DNA from: Sebastes aleutianus
Lineage: Eukaryota; Chordata; Actinopteri; Perciformes; Sebastidae
Direction of reading: 5' to 3'
Assembly: GCA_916700875.1 (NCBI GenBank)
Contig: CAKAKS010000060.1
Location: 32,113,528-32,177,527, forward strand
DNA: 64,000 nt
Below are positions 37,730 to 49,544 of this stretch, in pieces (position 1 is the stretch's first letter; each line of letters starts with the position of its first letter). A model generated the notes under the pieces. The model had not been told where the DNA came from. It saw only the letters and a list, made by a program, of their open reading frames with translations, and made no database searches. Both the position numbers and the translations under genes were made by a program.

Positions 37730-38165
37730 TTACTCTCTTGTATATATGCTTTCTATTATATATATTGTATGTATGCTTTATATTATATTATCTATGCTTT
37801 ATAGTATATTATATAATATAATGTATTATATTATATTATATTATATATATATACTATACTATATAATGACTGTGCAATATCATTATCATTATTACTACTC
37901 AGGTGTAATTCATACTGTGTAATATCATTTTCCACTTGTGCAATTTTGTTAATAGTCTGTTTATTGTCAATACTGTATATACTGCTTTTATACTTCCTTA
38001 TATTTAAATGGTTCATATTTTGTTACACTTTGTTTAGCTCTTTTTTTACTGTGTTAGCCGATGCATCTTGTTTTTTGCACTATCCTCTTTGCTGCTGTAC
38101 ACTTCGAATGTCCCCACTGCGGGACTAATAAAGGAATATCTTATCTTATCTTTCTTGTTTTGTCA
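37730..38165 (+). mobile_element. AT-rich tract and LINE 3' tail
   Basis: Low-complexity TA sequence to about 37,865, followed by a familiar fish LINE 3' end: 'ttgcactatcctctttgctg', 'actgcgggactaataaagg' and a terminal (ttatc)n. There is no coding frame. It follows gene 4 directly and may supply its distal poly(A) site (aataaa near 38,127). Confidence 0.55.
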
Positions 38166-38326
38166 ACTATGAAAGAAATTTTGTTTCACAGATTAATATG
38201 TTCCTATTTAAGTTACTGAGGTTTTTAAGATCTTGACAGATTTATGTGTCACTGAACTAACAATATTTTTTATCACATTTTAAGTGCATAATAATGAAAA
38301 TAATGATGTGTTAATGTATAATAATT

Positions 38327-38986
38327 AGGGTTATCAAAGATAATAATACGCGTTAACACAAATTCATTTTAACTTCACTAATTTCTTTAATAAATTAACA
38401 CAACTTGCAAATTTTAGGATGGAGCAGGCCAAACTACAAAAACATAAGGAATCCATCGGTACCAACCATGTCATCCTAGCTTGTCACAAAGGAGGATAAA
38501 TAACGCTCCAAACTTGTGCAAAATTTTGACGAGGAAAAACTGGCATGACCATTTTTAAAGGGTCCCTTGACCTCTGACCTCCAGATCAGTGAATGTAAAT
38601 GGGTTCTTTGGGTACCCACGAGTCTCCCCTTTACAGACATGCCCACTTTATGATAATCACATGCAGTTTGGGGCAAGTCATAGTCAAGTCAGCACACTGA
38701 CACACTGACAGCTGTTGTTGTCTGTTGGGCTGCAGTTTGCCATGTTATGATTTGAGCATATTGTTTTATGCTAAATGCAGTACCTGTGAGGGTTTCTGGA
38801 TCAATATCTGTCATTGTTTTATGTTGTTAATTGATTTCCAATAATAAATATATACATACATTTGCATAAAGCAGCATATTTCCCCACTCCCATGTTGATA
38901 AGAGAATTAAATACTTTTATCGCGATTAACTATGGACAATCATGCCATTAATTGCGATTAAATATTTTAATCGATTGACAGCCCTA
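38327..38986 (-). mobile_element. MITE, inverted orientation, between genes 4 and 5
   Basis: A reverse-oriented member of the agggctgtcaatcgatt family, ending 'aatcgattgacagccct'. It is about 660 bp and non-coding. The rest of 38,165-39,500 shows no gene. Confidence 0.75.
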
Positions 38987-39564
38987 ATAATAATATAAAA
39001 TACTGTATATTCACATTTATTTTCTACTCATATAATGATGATGCTATGTGTAAAGTGAAGGAGAGGCCCTGCTGATTAACATTTATTTGACAGTGTGGCA
39101 TATTTTGTTTAGCCTATTGTATTATTTTTAACATTTATTTTTTTGTTCAAACTGAACTGGCTGTAAATATATAAACACAAAGAGAAAGCAATAATATATT
39201 TTATTTTGCAAAAGTAACAGTCTACATTCTCCTTTATGTCTGGAGTTGCATGTGTGTATTCTTCCAAACCAGTAGCTGAACGTTTCCATCAAACTCACAT
39301 TTTGTATTCAATTTGAATCTTTAAATGCAATTTACCCTTACCACGGTGTATGCATGTACTGTGCAACAAGTGTTTCTTATACCAGATTTTAGAAAACAGG
39401 CAATAGAGCCTCTCTTTCAGGCTTTCTCACCGTTCAGGCCGACTGCTTTAAACGACCTCAGCAAGTTTCCTGTTTGAGACTGAATAGAACAGAGGGAGGT
39501 GTAGAGGGGATTAGGTGGTGTTAAAAAGGTGGGCTTGAGCACACACATCATTGCAGATACATTC

Positions 39565-39586
39565 ATGCAGCAGCTCATCTGGCAAG
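39565..39586 (+). other. Possible upstream exon of receptor gene 5
   Basis: The block ends with a good donor (ggcaag|gtaagc at 39,586/39,587) and joins the acceptor at 39,961 in the frame of the ATG at 40,018. It is either 5' UTR or a longer N-terminus starting MQQLIWQ. An in-frame ATG also exists at 39,529. Confidence 0.4.
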
Positions 39587-40017
39587 GTAAGCCCTCTTGT
39601 CAATATCCCTCAAAGAAAACTATGAAACCAGAAACAATTTTTCAAATTCTCAAAACTACTGTCATAGTACTTCGTCCTCTTTGTGATTTACTGTTACAGA
39701 ACAATAGTCTGTGGTTGTGATTCACTGAAAATGAATCAAACCTTTTGGTGCTTGAGGTTTTTAAGTGTCAAAAAATGACTCCTCTAGATGCTTTGCAGTG
39801 ACATAGTGACTTCATGATATATGACCGTTATTTACCATTAAACATCTGCTCAGTATTTTCAACAGTTTCCTGTGTCACAGTGTAAAAGAGCATCGTAATT
39901 ATACATCACAAAATGATCATAATCTAATTGTAGTAACATTGTTACAGCGGTTGTGTTTCAGAAATTGAGAGGTCAAAAGGTAACTTACTGAATGGTGTAC
40001 TGCGACTACTACTCTTC

Positions 40018-43000
40018 ATGGAGACTGCTCATCTGCTAAGCTTGTTTACGGGTAATATTGAGCTTTATGTGTTTGTTTTTCTCTGTTTTTGTTTCTTAGT
40101 AACATTAAAACATAAAAAAGATAACACAATAAGCTAATATTTCTTCATATTAGTCACATCTTAAAAAGGACTATACCTAATGTCTGAGAGTTTGGCCTAA
40201 AAAAGTAAAAAAGCAACCTCAAACCTGCATAGTTTTCAAATCCAAATAAATGAATATAGCAATTACTGACGCCCTTCATTACTACGATTATTGTTAGAAC
40301 ACTGTGTAGTAGATAAATAATAGGTGGAGCTTTTCACTACCTATAACAAAAAGTCATAATTGTGTAACAATGGAAACATACATTGCTTGATAATATAGTA
40401 ATTAATAAAATGGTAATTACAGTTTTTCTGATATTGTAAAAAGTATTGCCACACATTTTGTATTAACACTATATTTGCAATGTAGCGGATCTGCATACAA
40501 AAAAAAGTGTGATGTATGGTCCTAATAATATATTGTTTCTGAGAAGTCATTGCTTTTTTTCATGCCACTCTGGTGTGGTAAGTGGCTCTAAATACTGCAG
40601 CAAACTCAGCTTTGTGGTTAATCGGATCTCACAGTCACATCTCTCTGTGCATGTCCTTTGCGTCACATATTTTATTTTCTCATTCATCACCAAAAGTAAC
40701 ATCACGAAATTGAACAACCACATCTCTCTCTCTCCTCCTCCTCCTCCTCCTCCTCCTCACACCCCACAAAGTCATTTCAATGCTTCAGCAGGTGAGAAGC
40801 TGGAGCATCGCTGTACCCACAACAGTTACCGCAGTGGAGGAGAGCTGCGTTGTGGTGCCATGTCAGACACAACCTCATTCTCGGGTCATCTGGTACCAGT
40901 ACCATAACACCCATTATCCCGTGGTGTATGACGGGCACCACCCAAATACAGTGGAACACCAGTTCAGAGGACGCACCTCAGTACCGGGTGAAGCTGCAGA
41001 GGGCAACTGCACCCTGATGATTGATAATGTGAAGAAGGCAGACAACAACCTCAAAGTTTATGTTTGGATCAACCCAGACTCCAAAACAACTCAGAAATTC
41101 CATCATCAAACTGTAACTATCTTTGTTGGTAAGTATTTGTAAACTTTAATTTAATTTAGAAACTCCAAGTTTGAAAGCAAAAGTTTGCAGGTCACATTCA
41201 TTAATAAAAATATACTCTACCATGCAAGAGTAACAGAATTAGGCTGCACAATTAATCCAAAAATTGCAATATGGCCTACTGCAATTTCCAAATTGCAGGG
41301 GGCGCAATATTTGTTAAAGCTGATTGTGTGTCAAAATACCATTTAAAATCAGATATTGTTGTTCTGCAGAGATGTCCTGACTTATACATCATATTCTACA
41401 GACTAAAGAAAATATCTTTGTTTGGAACAGATCCCTGCAAAAATCACACCATAATCATTTTAATATGTTGTTCAAGGAAAATGAAAATAATTATGTCAAA
41501 ATTATAATTTTCTATAATATCACAAATCATATCGCAATTGCAATATCAGTCAAAATAATTGCAATCGGGCCTAGATATTTTTTCAAAATCATTCAGCCCT
41601 CGTAACAATTTCTTAAAGCGCCCAGGAAACACCACTGCACCTCACTTCACTGCGCCACACGCAGCTAAAGCATGCTAACAACACAGTTTAACATATTGCA
41701 GTTTTCCTCTATACTTGAACTCACATATCCACATTATTAAGTTGTTGACTACGCTGAAAGCTACACAGTTACTGATCCTAAACACCACACACTTTACCTT
41801 CACCATACCCAACCTGTGGTCCATGTAAAGCAAAGGGAAAACCTCACCACCCTTAAATCAAATTCACATACGCCATTTCTGTAATAATACATTTCATTCA
41901 CACAGTTGTTAATCTAGAAATAATGATATTTTTTTTTATATATTTTTTTTTAAAATATTTTCCTGATTTTTCCAATATCACTTTGTTTTGACTTCCAGAG
42001 AGAAAAGCTCCCTTAATCTCCATTCAGAAGCAAATAGTGGATGGGGAGATTTTCCAGGCTAACTGCAGCGTTAACTTGTACTCCTGCCCTTTCTCACCTC
42101 CATCCCTTCATTGGAACATAAGTCCATTTCTAAAAAACTTCACTTCGATGACTTTCAATGAGCACATACAGGGTCAATGGTCGTACACAAAGACACTTAA
42201 AGGACTGGCAACATATGAAATGCATAAAAGCGAAATGTCGTGCTCTGCGAAGTTCAGAACCTTCACCACAAGGAGTCGACAAATTACACTCAACGTTTTA
42301 TGTAAGTGATACAGTTCACCAGTTCAAAGTATACAGTAAATGACAGAAGTACATTTCCTTGCCAGGTCTTACTATTTTATCGTACATTATGATTTCCTAT
42401 ACCCACAGATGAACCTGTGACTGTGACCCTGATACTGGAAAAGGAACCGATAGTGGAGGGTGGCAGCGTCACCATGGAGTGTGCAGCTAACTGTAACCCA
42501 CAACCACACACCTACATATGGCTGGAAAGACGGATGGGTCAGAACAACGAAATAACTTCAACTGAGAGGAAAAGGCTCTTCGACAACATCAAGCGAGACA
42601 CTTCTCTCTCCTGCATCGTGTACAATGACATTGGCACGGGGAAGTCCAACTGGTTGGATCTGGATGTTCAATGTAAAGAAATATTACATTCTATTTCCTC
42701 TATTGCATCAGAATTTAATGATATAATCTTACTTTCTTAGGGAATACAGTGCTAAACATTAAACACCAATGAGTTGCTCTGCAGGCTACTGAACAACACC
42801 ACCAGAGAGATGTAACACTTAACAGGCAGCAGCCTGCATGTGGGTCACTCATTAACAAAAGCATGCTCTGCAGCCAAACATTGTTCAAACCCACACAACA
42901 TTATTTTATATTATTGTGGATGTCTCCAAAGATACCACATATGTCAAGCGGAAGTTTGGGAAATGCATACTGATGGATAACAAATTTTAATATTTCACTT

Positions 43001-46000
43001 TATCATACAGCTTCAGTTAAGAGTTGGAACAACTTGACACAGAATATATACATACATATACTGTACATATGTATGAGATACTGTCAGCAGGGTGAAATAA
43101 GATTATTTTAACATGTTTAATACTACTAAGGCGTAAACAAAAGAGGTGTAAGTTAAGGTTAAGAGGTACAACAGTTCACACAGTTTGGTTATGAAAGAGA
43201 CCAACAAGAGATTTTCATCTATTCTCTCTCATATTCCAGCACTTATTTGGTTGATTACTGTACCAGAACCACACATGACACCTATTTAACATATATAGCA
43301 GAGATTGACTCTGCTGATTTTAATGCCAACATGGTGCCGAAATAATAGAAAAGAAAACAACTGTGCAACTCCATCTGCTAAAAAGATGATGTGACTGCAT
43401 TGAAATCTCCAGGACGGATTGTAAATGGACATTGAGGTGATATTGTGTAGCATAAGCAACAACATTTGGGAGCAGGAATAACTCTGTAGCTAGAGCACTG
43501 AAACCAAAATACAACATACATCAAGCACCAACACACACCAGACAGAAAGACATCTCATGCCTGTGTAGCTACCCAACCATGGGCATTTCCAATGTTGGCA
43601 AAACATAACACAATACAATACACAGGACTTTGTGAAACAAAGCAATGCCCAGTGGTTAAAAAAAAACAAGCTTTACTGACCATTAAAATAACTTGGTCTG
43701 GAGTGTTGGTGTTAAAACCCCCCAGGGAAAATAGTGATGTGTTGGTCGCGAACGAGCCGGTTCATTGAGCTGGCTCTTTTAAGTGAACGATAAGAGCCGG
43801 CTCCCGTCCGAGAGACGTTTTTAGTTTTTTTTCTTTAATTAATTCAAGGCAGTATGACAGGATGATCTTCTCCGCACCACGTGCACTCCATGCACTGACT
43901 GTGACTGAATGTTGTGTTAATGACGTCCGTGAGACCAATCAGGTGATGACAGACAAGGATCACACCATCAAGCAGGGAGGTGCGGGGGTGCGCGGCGCGC
44001 TGACGGTCTACAGGTACAGAGCAGGAGGAAGTGGAGGAGAGAGAGAGAAAGAAAGAGGAGTTTGGTGCGCTGCGGTGCGTGGTGCATACATACATACGAT
44101 ATAATGATGAAAACCGTACTCTAATTTTAAACTCGGACCTCTAAACTCGGTAATGCCAGGACAAGTCAGGCCCAGTGCATCCATGGCCATTTACCACTTA
44201 AAGTATCAAAAGTATAAGTACTCATTATGCAGAATGGCCCATTTTCAGTATGATGTATTTTATATTATTGGAGCTGGTAAAGCTGGAGCTCATTTTAATT
44301 ACTGCTGGGTAGCTTCATCTATAATAATACATCATCATTTAATCGTTGATTTATGTTTTGTATTAATAAACTGAATCTGCAAAGTAACTGAAGATGTCAG
44401 ATACATGTAGTGGAGTAAAAGGTACAACATTTGCCTCTGAAATGTAGTGGAGTGGAAATTTAAAAATAGCATAAAATGGAAATACTCAAGTATAGCACAA
44501 AAAACTCAAAATTGTACTTAAGTACAGTACTTACGTTCCACCACTACAATAAATCCAAGATGTCAGAGAGGTTTGATTACTTGTTAAATAGCCTTTTCGT
44601 TCCATCTTTCCAGATGCCCCAGTAATCCTACCAGAGTCCTCGTGCCACCTGACAGGGGAAGTTGTGCAGTGTGTCTGCCAGGCGGAGGCGTCCCCTAATG
44701 CCTCTATTAACTGGGCCATTGATGGAAAGGATACTCTTCCATCCTCCTTCAGCATTCTTTCCACGAATAACAAAAATGTAGTCTCCGGGGAAATAAGTGG
44801 CCCAGCTCAAAACCAATCTAACTTATCTTGCACAGCCACAAACTCACTGGGCAGCGTCATCAAACAGCTGTCTGTAGATTTCTCAAAAACATGTAAGTTA
44901 CATTATCATTACAAACTACACCCAAAAGCAGACCAAGAGTTATTTTTGTGTGTGTATCATATTTACTAATTAAGTTATTTTCCTTTTACAGCCTCTTTGT
45001 ATATGTGGTTGTCACCTTTAATACTCCTAGGAATTGGTTTGTCCTTTGGATGTGCGATGTTGATTTACAGAAAATATTCTAGAAACAGGTTGGTAGATTT
45101 CACTCTTTGTCATACATGTATGAATACTGTAATGACTGTACTGCTATGATATATAATATTTTTACTGTTATTATATTACCCACAGACAACCACCAGGCTC
45201 CGTGTGCAACACTGGTGTCCTTTTAAGGTGTGAAACTGGAATTTAGTGTTTATACTCGACAATGATTTATTTCAAATTTGCTGAATTCAAATCACATTTT
45301 TGCATCTTCTTTTTAAGGACACACGGTTTATCGGACAATGTCCGGCAAGAACAAACATACAGCAGCTTTCAAAGGTAAATAAAATTACTCTTTTCTCAAT
45401 AACAGCACAAATATTTGTCTTTAAGTATTGATATGATATTGAGTATGTAGTGAGGAAAAAAGTCAGTTATTTATGACATGTGAGTATAGCCTATTTTATT
45501 TTTGTCTCTCCTCTAAGACTTCAAACATACAAAAGTTAAAGGTTTTTGTCAACATGGGCCATGTATTGATGTGCAGAAGATTAAAGGAACCATGTGTAAC
45601 ATTTCGAGAGTTGTATTAGCAGAAATGGAAAATAATATTCATAACTATGTGTATAATCACCTGAAAATAAGAATTGTGTGTCTGTTAGCTTAGAACGAGT
45701 CCTTCATATCTACATCGGGAGCGGGTCATCTTCACGAAGTCCGCCAAGTTGCTCTGCCATGTTTCTACAGTAGCCCAGAACGGACATACCAAACACTGGC
45801 TCTAGAGAGAGCCTTTCACATTTTTATGTTACCTATGGGCCAACGGTATTATGGTACGGATGGCGAACAGCGTTTTCACGGTTTTGCACTCTGCTGCTCA
45901 CGTTACCGCAGTCTTGGAAAGGGAGGAGTGAGCGGAGGGGTACTCAGTTGGTTGCAATCTGCAACGACACCACTAGATGCCACCTAATCCTAATATACCT

Positions 46001-46442
46001 AAATTAAAGGAGATATTTAGAGCATCTAATTTGTTCTCTGCCAATTTCCCTAACCCCCCCTTGCTATTAGATCACAAGACGAGGACGCACAATCAGGCCA
46101 CTGCAGATCCGAGAGTAACCCTGAGGAGGACAGTCCTTCCTGTGTTTATGACAATGATTTTTTGGAAGAGATGAGCAGATCAACCAGAGCGCAACAGCAC
46201 CAGAGTAACGCCCCCCAAAGAGAAGGCGAAATACAGCCAGAGGCAAAGGTGCAGTGAGATGTGACTGATGATAAAAGCTATGCAGTGGTTCATAACAGAA
46301 CATTGCTTTTCTCCACACATTCAAAATGTCTTTTCAAGTCTTTTATTCTGCTTTTATTCAAGCACTGAGAAACATTGAAACTATACTTTTGGTTTCACAG
46401 CGTCTGGATTGCAACATGGATGATGTCTATCTAAACGGCTGA
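40018..46442 (+). CDS. CD22-like receptor 5, divergent, with Tyr-x-Asn tail motifs
   Basis: Exons: 40,018-40,051; 40,772-41,128; 41,999-42,301; 42,409-42,672; 44,614-44,892; transmembrane 44,992-45,088; tail 45,186-45,227, 45,318-45,374, 46,071-46,248 and 46,401-46,442, giving 550 aa. The V-set has the Siglec cysteines (ESCVVVPC, NCTLMI), but strand F reads VYVWIN: the sialic-acid Arg is Trp. Domain 3 matches the C2 exon of the array (264 nt, ANCNPQPHTYIW), and domain 4 matches gene 4's extra domain. The membrane segment is SPLILLGIGLSFGCAMLIY. The tail has TYSSF, VYDND and VYLNG; the last two fit the Grb2 SH2 consensus YxN, and no ITIM or ITAM is present. The start is uncertain: exon 39,565-39,586 (ATGCAGCAG) splices in frame to 39,962 and would add 26 residues. 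Confidence 0.78.
41240..41605 (+). mobile_element. MITE-like repeat in gene 5 intron
   Basis: Begins ggctgcacaattaatccaaa and ends 'tcattcagccct', with many 'attgcaat' motifs. Family known from fish genomes. The small open frame at 41,271 is spurious. Confidence 0.55.
43731..44105 (+). mobile_element. hAT-like element fragment in gene 5 intron
   Basis: The left end tagtgatgtgttggtcgcga, followed by 'gaacgagccggttcattgag' and an internal inverted 'gagccggctc', is typical of a hAT-family terminus. The right end is not clear. No transposase is visible. Confidence 0.5.
44190..44555 (+). mobile_element. Fish interspersed repeat in gene 5 intron
   Basis: 'taccacttaaagtatcaaaa' through 'gtacttaagtacagtactta' to 'gttccaccact'. 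This is a common non-coding fish repeat just upstream of the fourth Ig exon. Confidence 0.6.
45585..45995 (+). mobile_element. MITE-like repeat in gene 5 tail intron
   Basis: 'aaaggaaccatgtgtaacat' to 'caccactagatgccacctaa', a widespread fish repeat. It lies in the intron before the third tail exon, ending only about 75 nt before the acceptor at 46,070. Confidence 0.6.
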
Positions 46443-46605
46443 TCAGAGGGTATCTGCTGCTGCTCTCACACGGTAGGGTCCCTACAGTAGTCCCCACTTA
46501 AGTGCATTGCATAAAACAAATGAATTGGTGCCACATTTATGTACTATATAGTTTCCTTTTATCCAGTTTCGTCATGCTTGAGTTGTATAGATTCAGATTT
46601 AAACT

Positions 46606-47350
46606 AGGGCTGTCGATCGATTAAAACATCAAATCATGATTAATCGCATTGTCAATAGTTAACCGTGATTAATCGAAAATGAATCGCACACTTTTTTATC
46701 TGTTCAAAATGTATCTTAAAGGAAGATTTGTCAAGTATTTAACACTCTTATCAACATTGGAGTGGACAAATATGCTGCGTTATGCAAATGTATGTATATA
46801 TTTATTAATTGAAAACAATTAACGACACAAAACAATGACAGATATTGTCCAGAGACCCTCACAGGTACTGCATTTAGCATAAAACAATATGCTCAAATCA
46901 TAACATATCAAACTGCAGCCCAACAGGCAACAACAGCTGTCAGTGTGTCAGTGTGCTGACTTGACTATGACTTGCCCCAAACTGCATGTGATTATCATAA
47001 AGTGGGCATGTCTGTAAAGGGGAGACTCGTGGGTACCCATAGAACCCATTTACATTCACATATCTTGAGGTCAGAGGTCAAGGGACCCCTTTGAAAATGG
47101 ACATGACAGTTTTTCCTCACCAAAATTTAGCGTAAGTTTAGAGCGTTATTTTGCCTCCTTCCCGACAAGCTAGTATGACATGGTTGGTGCCAATGGATTC
47201 ATCAGGTTTAGTTTCACGTGATGCAAGTATCTTCACTCTAGCTTTAAAACTGAGCAACAACCTTAAGTTGCGTCAATGCGTAAAAGAAATCAGTGGCGTT
47301 AAAACAAATTTGCGTTAACTCGTTATTATCGCGTTAACTTTGACAGCCCT
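46606..47350 (+). mobile_element. Complete MITE downstream of gene 5
   Basis: About 745 bp, from 'agggctgtcgatcgattaaa' to 'gttaactttgacagccct', with inverted ends. It is the best preserved member in the window. No transposase frame, so it is non-autonomous. Confidence 0.8.
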
Positions 47351-48487
47351 AATTTAAACATATCATTCGTATTGACTTGCAAAAGAACTTACATACAGAG
47401 TATTGTCTGTTACAGTTTTAAACACAAAAGGGTTCATGTTTATTTCCTGTTGCAGTAATAACTGATGTTAATGTAGATAGGATGACAGGAAGGAAATCAA
47501 TATTCAAGCTGTTCCCAAGCAACAGAAGAAAACAGACCGACATGTGCAGCTATTCTGCGTTCTGTTGCTGGAACCACAAATGTCTCAAATTGCTTTCTAG
47601 TACTGATGCCACACTGGACTTGAACTCAGAGAAAGATGTCTTAAATTGAATGTCTGCGTGGAAGAATAATTGGTTTATCTGAAATGATGACTTATTCTCC
47701 GAGCTTGTGGTGTAGGCGTAACTTCGAATAAATGCAGGCTCATGGCTTGATGCGATCCAAACCTAATTAGTTATGTCAGGGTTTATCCCTTCAGAGATCA
47801 AGTGGGAGGAAGTCCTTTATTAATATACCCAATATGAAAGTCAACATGTTTTGCATTTTAGTTAATATTAACCAATTGGCGCCTGCTCATTGCTTAGTGT
47901 AGAATGAGTAGAGCAGTGTGTCACACTGGGGTTGAATATGACTCGCTGTTTCCGGCTTATAACTCTTTATATCAGCTCATCTTTGAACTCTTAAGTAATA
48001 AACTGTTGTCTATGACGAAAGGCACAGCAAGACAAACAGCACGGAGCTTGTTTTTTTTAAAGCCTTAACATTTTTGAAAACTTCTACTTGGGTAAGTAAA
48101 GATGTTTATTTATCAAACCTTGCACCGCAGATCATTTTTTGCTTTTGAAATTCCACATCTGGTGTTTGGAATCTGAACTTGAGGGCTGACTGTGGCTCGT
48201 TTGTTTTGGAATATTTCTGTGATCGGAGTCATGACAAGCCATTTTCCTAACTCACTTTATTAATTCTCATATTATAGAGAATTATATTATCATAGAAGTC
48301 GCCTGCAAACACATGAGGTAATAAAATGATCTACAAGCATTCTGAGAGAAACCTACAGATGCTGATTTTACTTCTTTCAAATGTGTTTGACCAGATACAT
48401 TGAACAATTCCTGATAAATGAACCTATAATGCACCATAATTAATAATTTAGTTGATACTACTACCTACAGTATTATCTGACAGTTAT
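47351..48487 (+). other. Intergenic region upstream of FFAR-like gene, possible 5' UTR exon
   Basis: No coding sequence is seen. Near 48,000-48,091 a block ends in a consensus donor (cttgg|gtaagt). It could be a non-coding first exon joined to the acceptor at 49,540, five nucleotides before the FFAR-like ATG. Only the splice signals support this. Confidence 0.35.
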
Positions 48488-49335
48488 AGGGTAACTTTGG
48501 TATTTTTCAACCTGGACTCTATTTTCCTATGTTTTTGTGTCTAACTGACTAATAGGGACAACAGTTTCTGAAAACTGGTCCAGTATTGAGGGAGAGCGCT
48601 GTAGACGGCAGAAGCTCACAGGCTGCAATATGGTGCTATTGGGGCAAGCTGGCACTGTCATTTACGTCCACTAAAAGTGCTGTCATGACTGGCTCTGATG
48701 TTATTGTCTGACATTATGGAAAGAGTCTCGCTCAAGGAGAAGTCTTGTTCTGAAATCTGGCGAGGTGACGTGTTGCTAGAAGACAACGGTAGAATAGTGG
48801 AATACATCCATGGTGGAAATGTGAGTGCCAGCTAGGCAGAGTTTTTATCGTGTTGGAGTACAGAAAGTGTAGCTTAGTGTTATCTGAACGATTTTCAATG
48901 CCATGGCTGAATATTTAGATAATTTCCACAATGTGGATGAGGTCTTTGAATTCAATGGCCGCCCGTATTTATTTGAGCCAGAGTATACGGATATTCAGAT
49001 TTCACAACGAGACATTTCCTTGAGCGGGACTTGGACACAATAAAAAACAGACTGGATCAATGAAAGGTAAGAAAGATGTTATATTTCTCTGTAGTGTCTT
49101 TTTCATAATGCTGATAATAACAATCCGAGCCTGTCGGTGTCAAAAACAAGCACGTTTAGTGGACGTAACGGTACATTAACGCTGCTCACCTGCCCTTGCA
49201 GCTTGTTTTGTGGCTGCTGGTTACATTGTTATCCCTCAATACTGGACCAATTCCACAAATTGTTGTCCCTATTAGTCAGTTAGACACAAAAACATGGACA
49301 ATAGGGTCCAGGTTGAAAAATACCGAAGTTACCCT
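48488..49335 (+). mobile_element. DNA transposon with long terminal inverted repeats
   Basis: The left end (agggtaactttggtattttt ... 'tgtctaactgactaataggg') reappears inverted at the right end (about 49,263-49,335), giving TIRs of roughly 75 bp. The interior has a short transposon-like coding remnant (about 48,903-49,040, + strand; conceptual YLFEPEYTD) seen in fish transposon proteins. It lies between the candidate UTR exon and the coding exon of the FFAR-like gene. Confidence 0.65.
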
Positions 49336-49544
49336 TTAATATTATGTGGTTGTTTAAACAAGTTTTATATTCCCTCATAATCTTATGTATCAGAAACAAG
49401 CTGAATGTTTCTTAAATCACACACATGGCTTCACTGGTTTATCATTGTCACGGGTATCAAAATAATCTGTAATTTTTAACCACCTGTCTCAGCTACTTCA
49501 TACATTTTGATTGGTGTTTGTTTACTTCCTTTGGTTTTAGGGTA

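Noticed and set aside
40722..40760. (CTC)n tract as a stand-alone microsatellite feature
   Set aside because: It serves as the polypyrimidine tract before the gene 5 V-set exon; its length is not exceptional.
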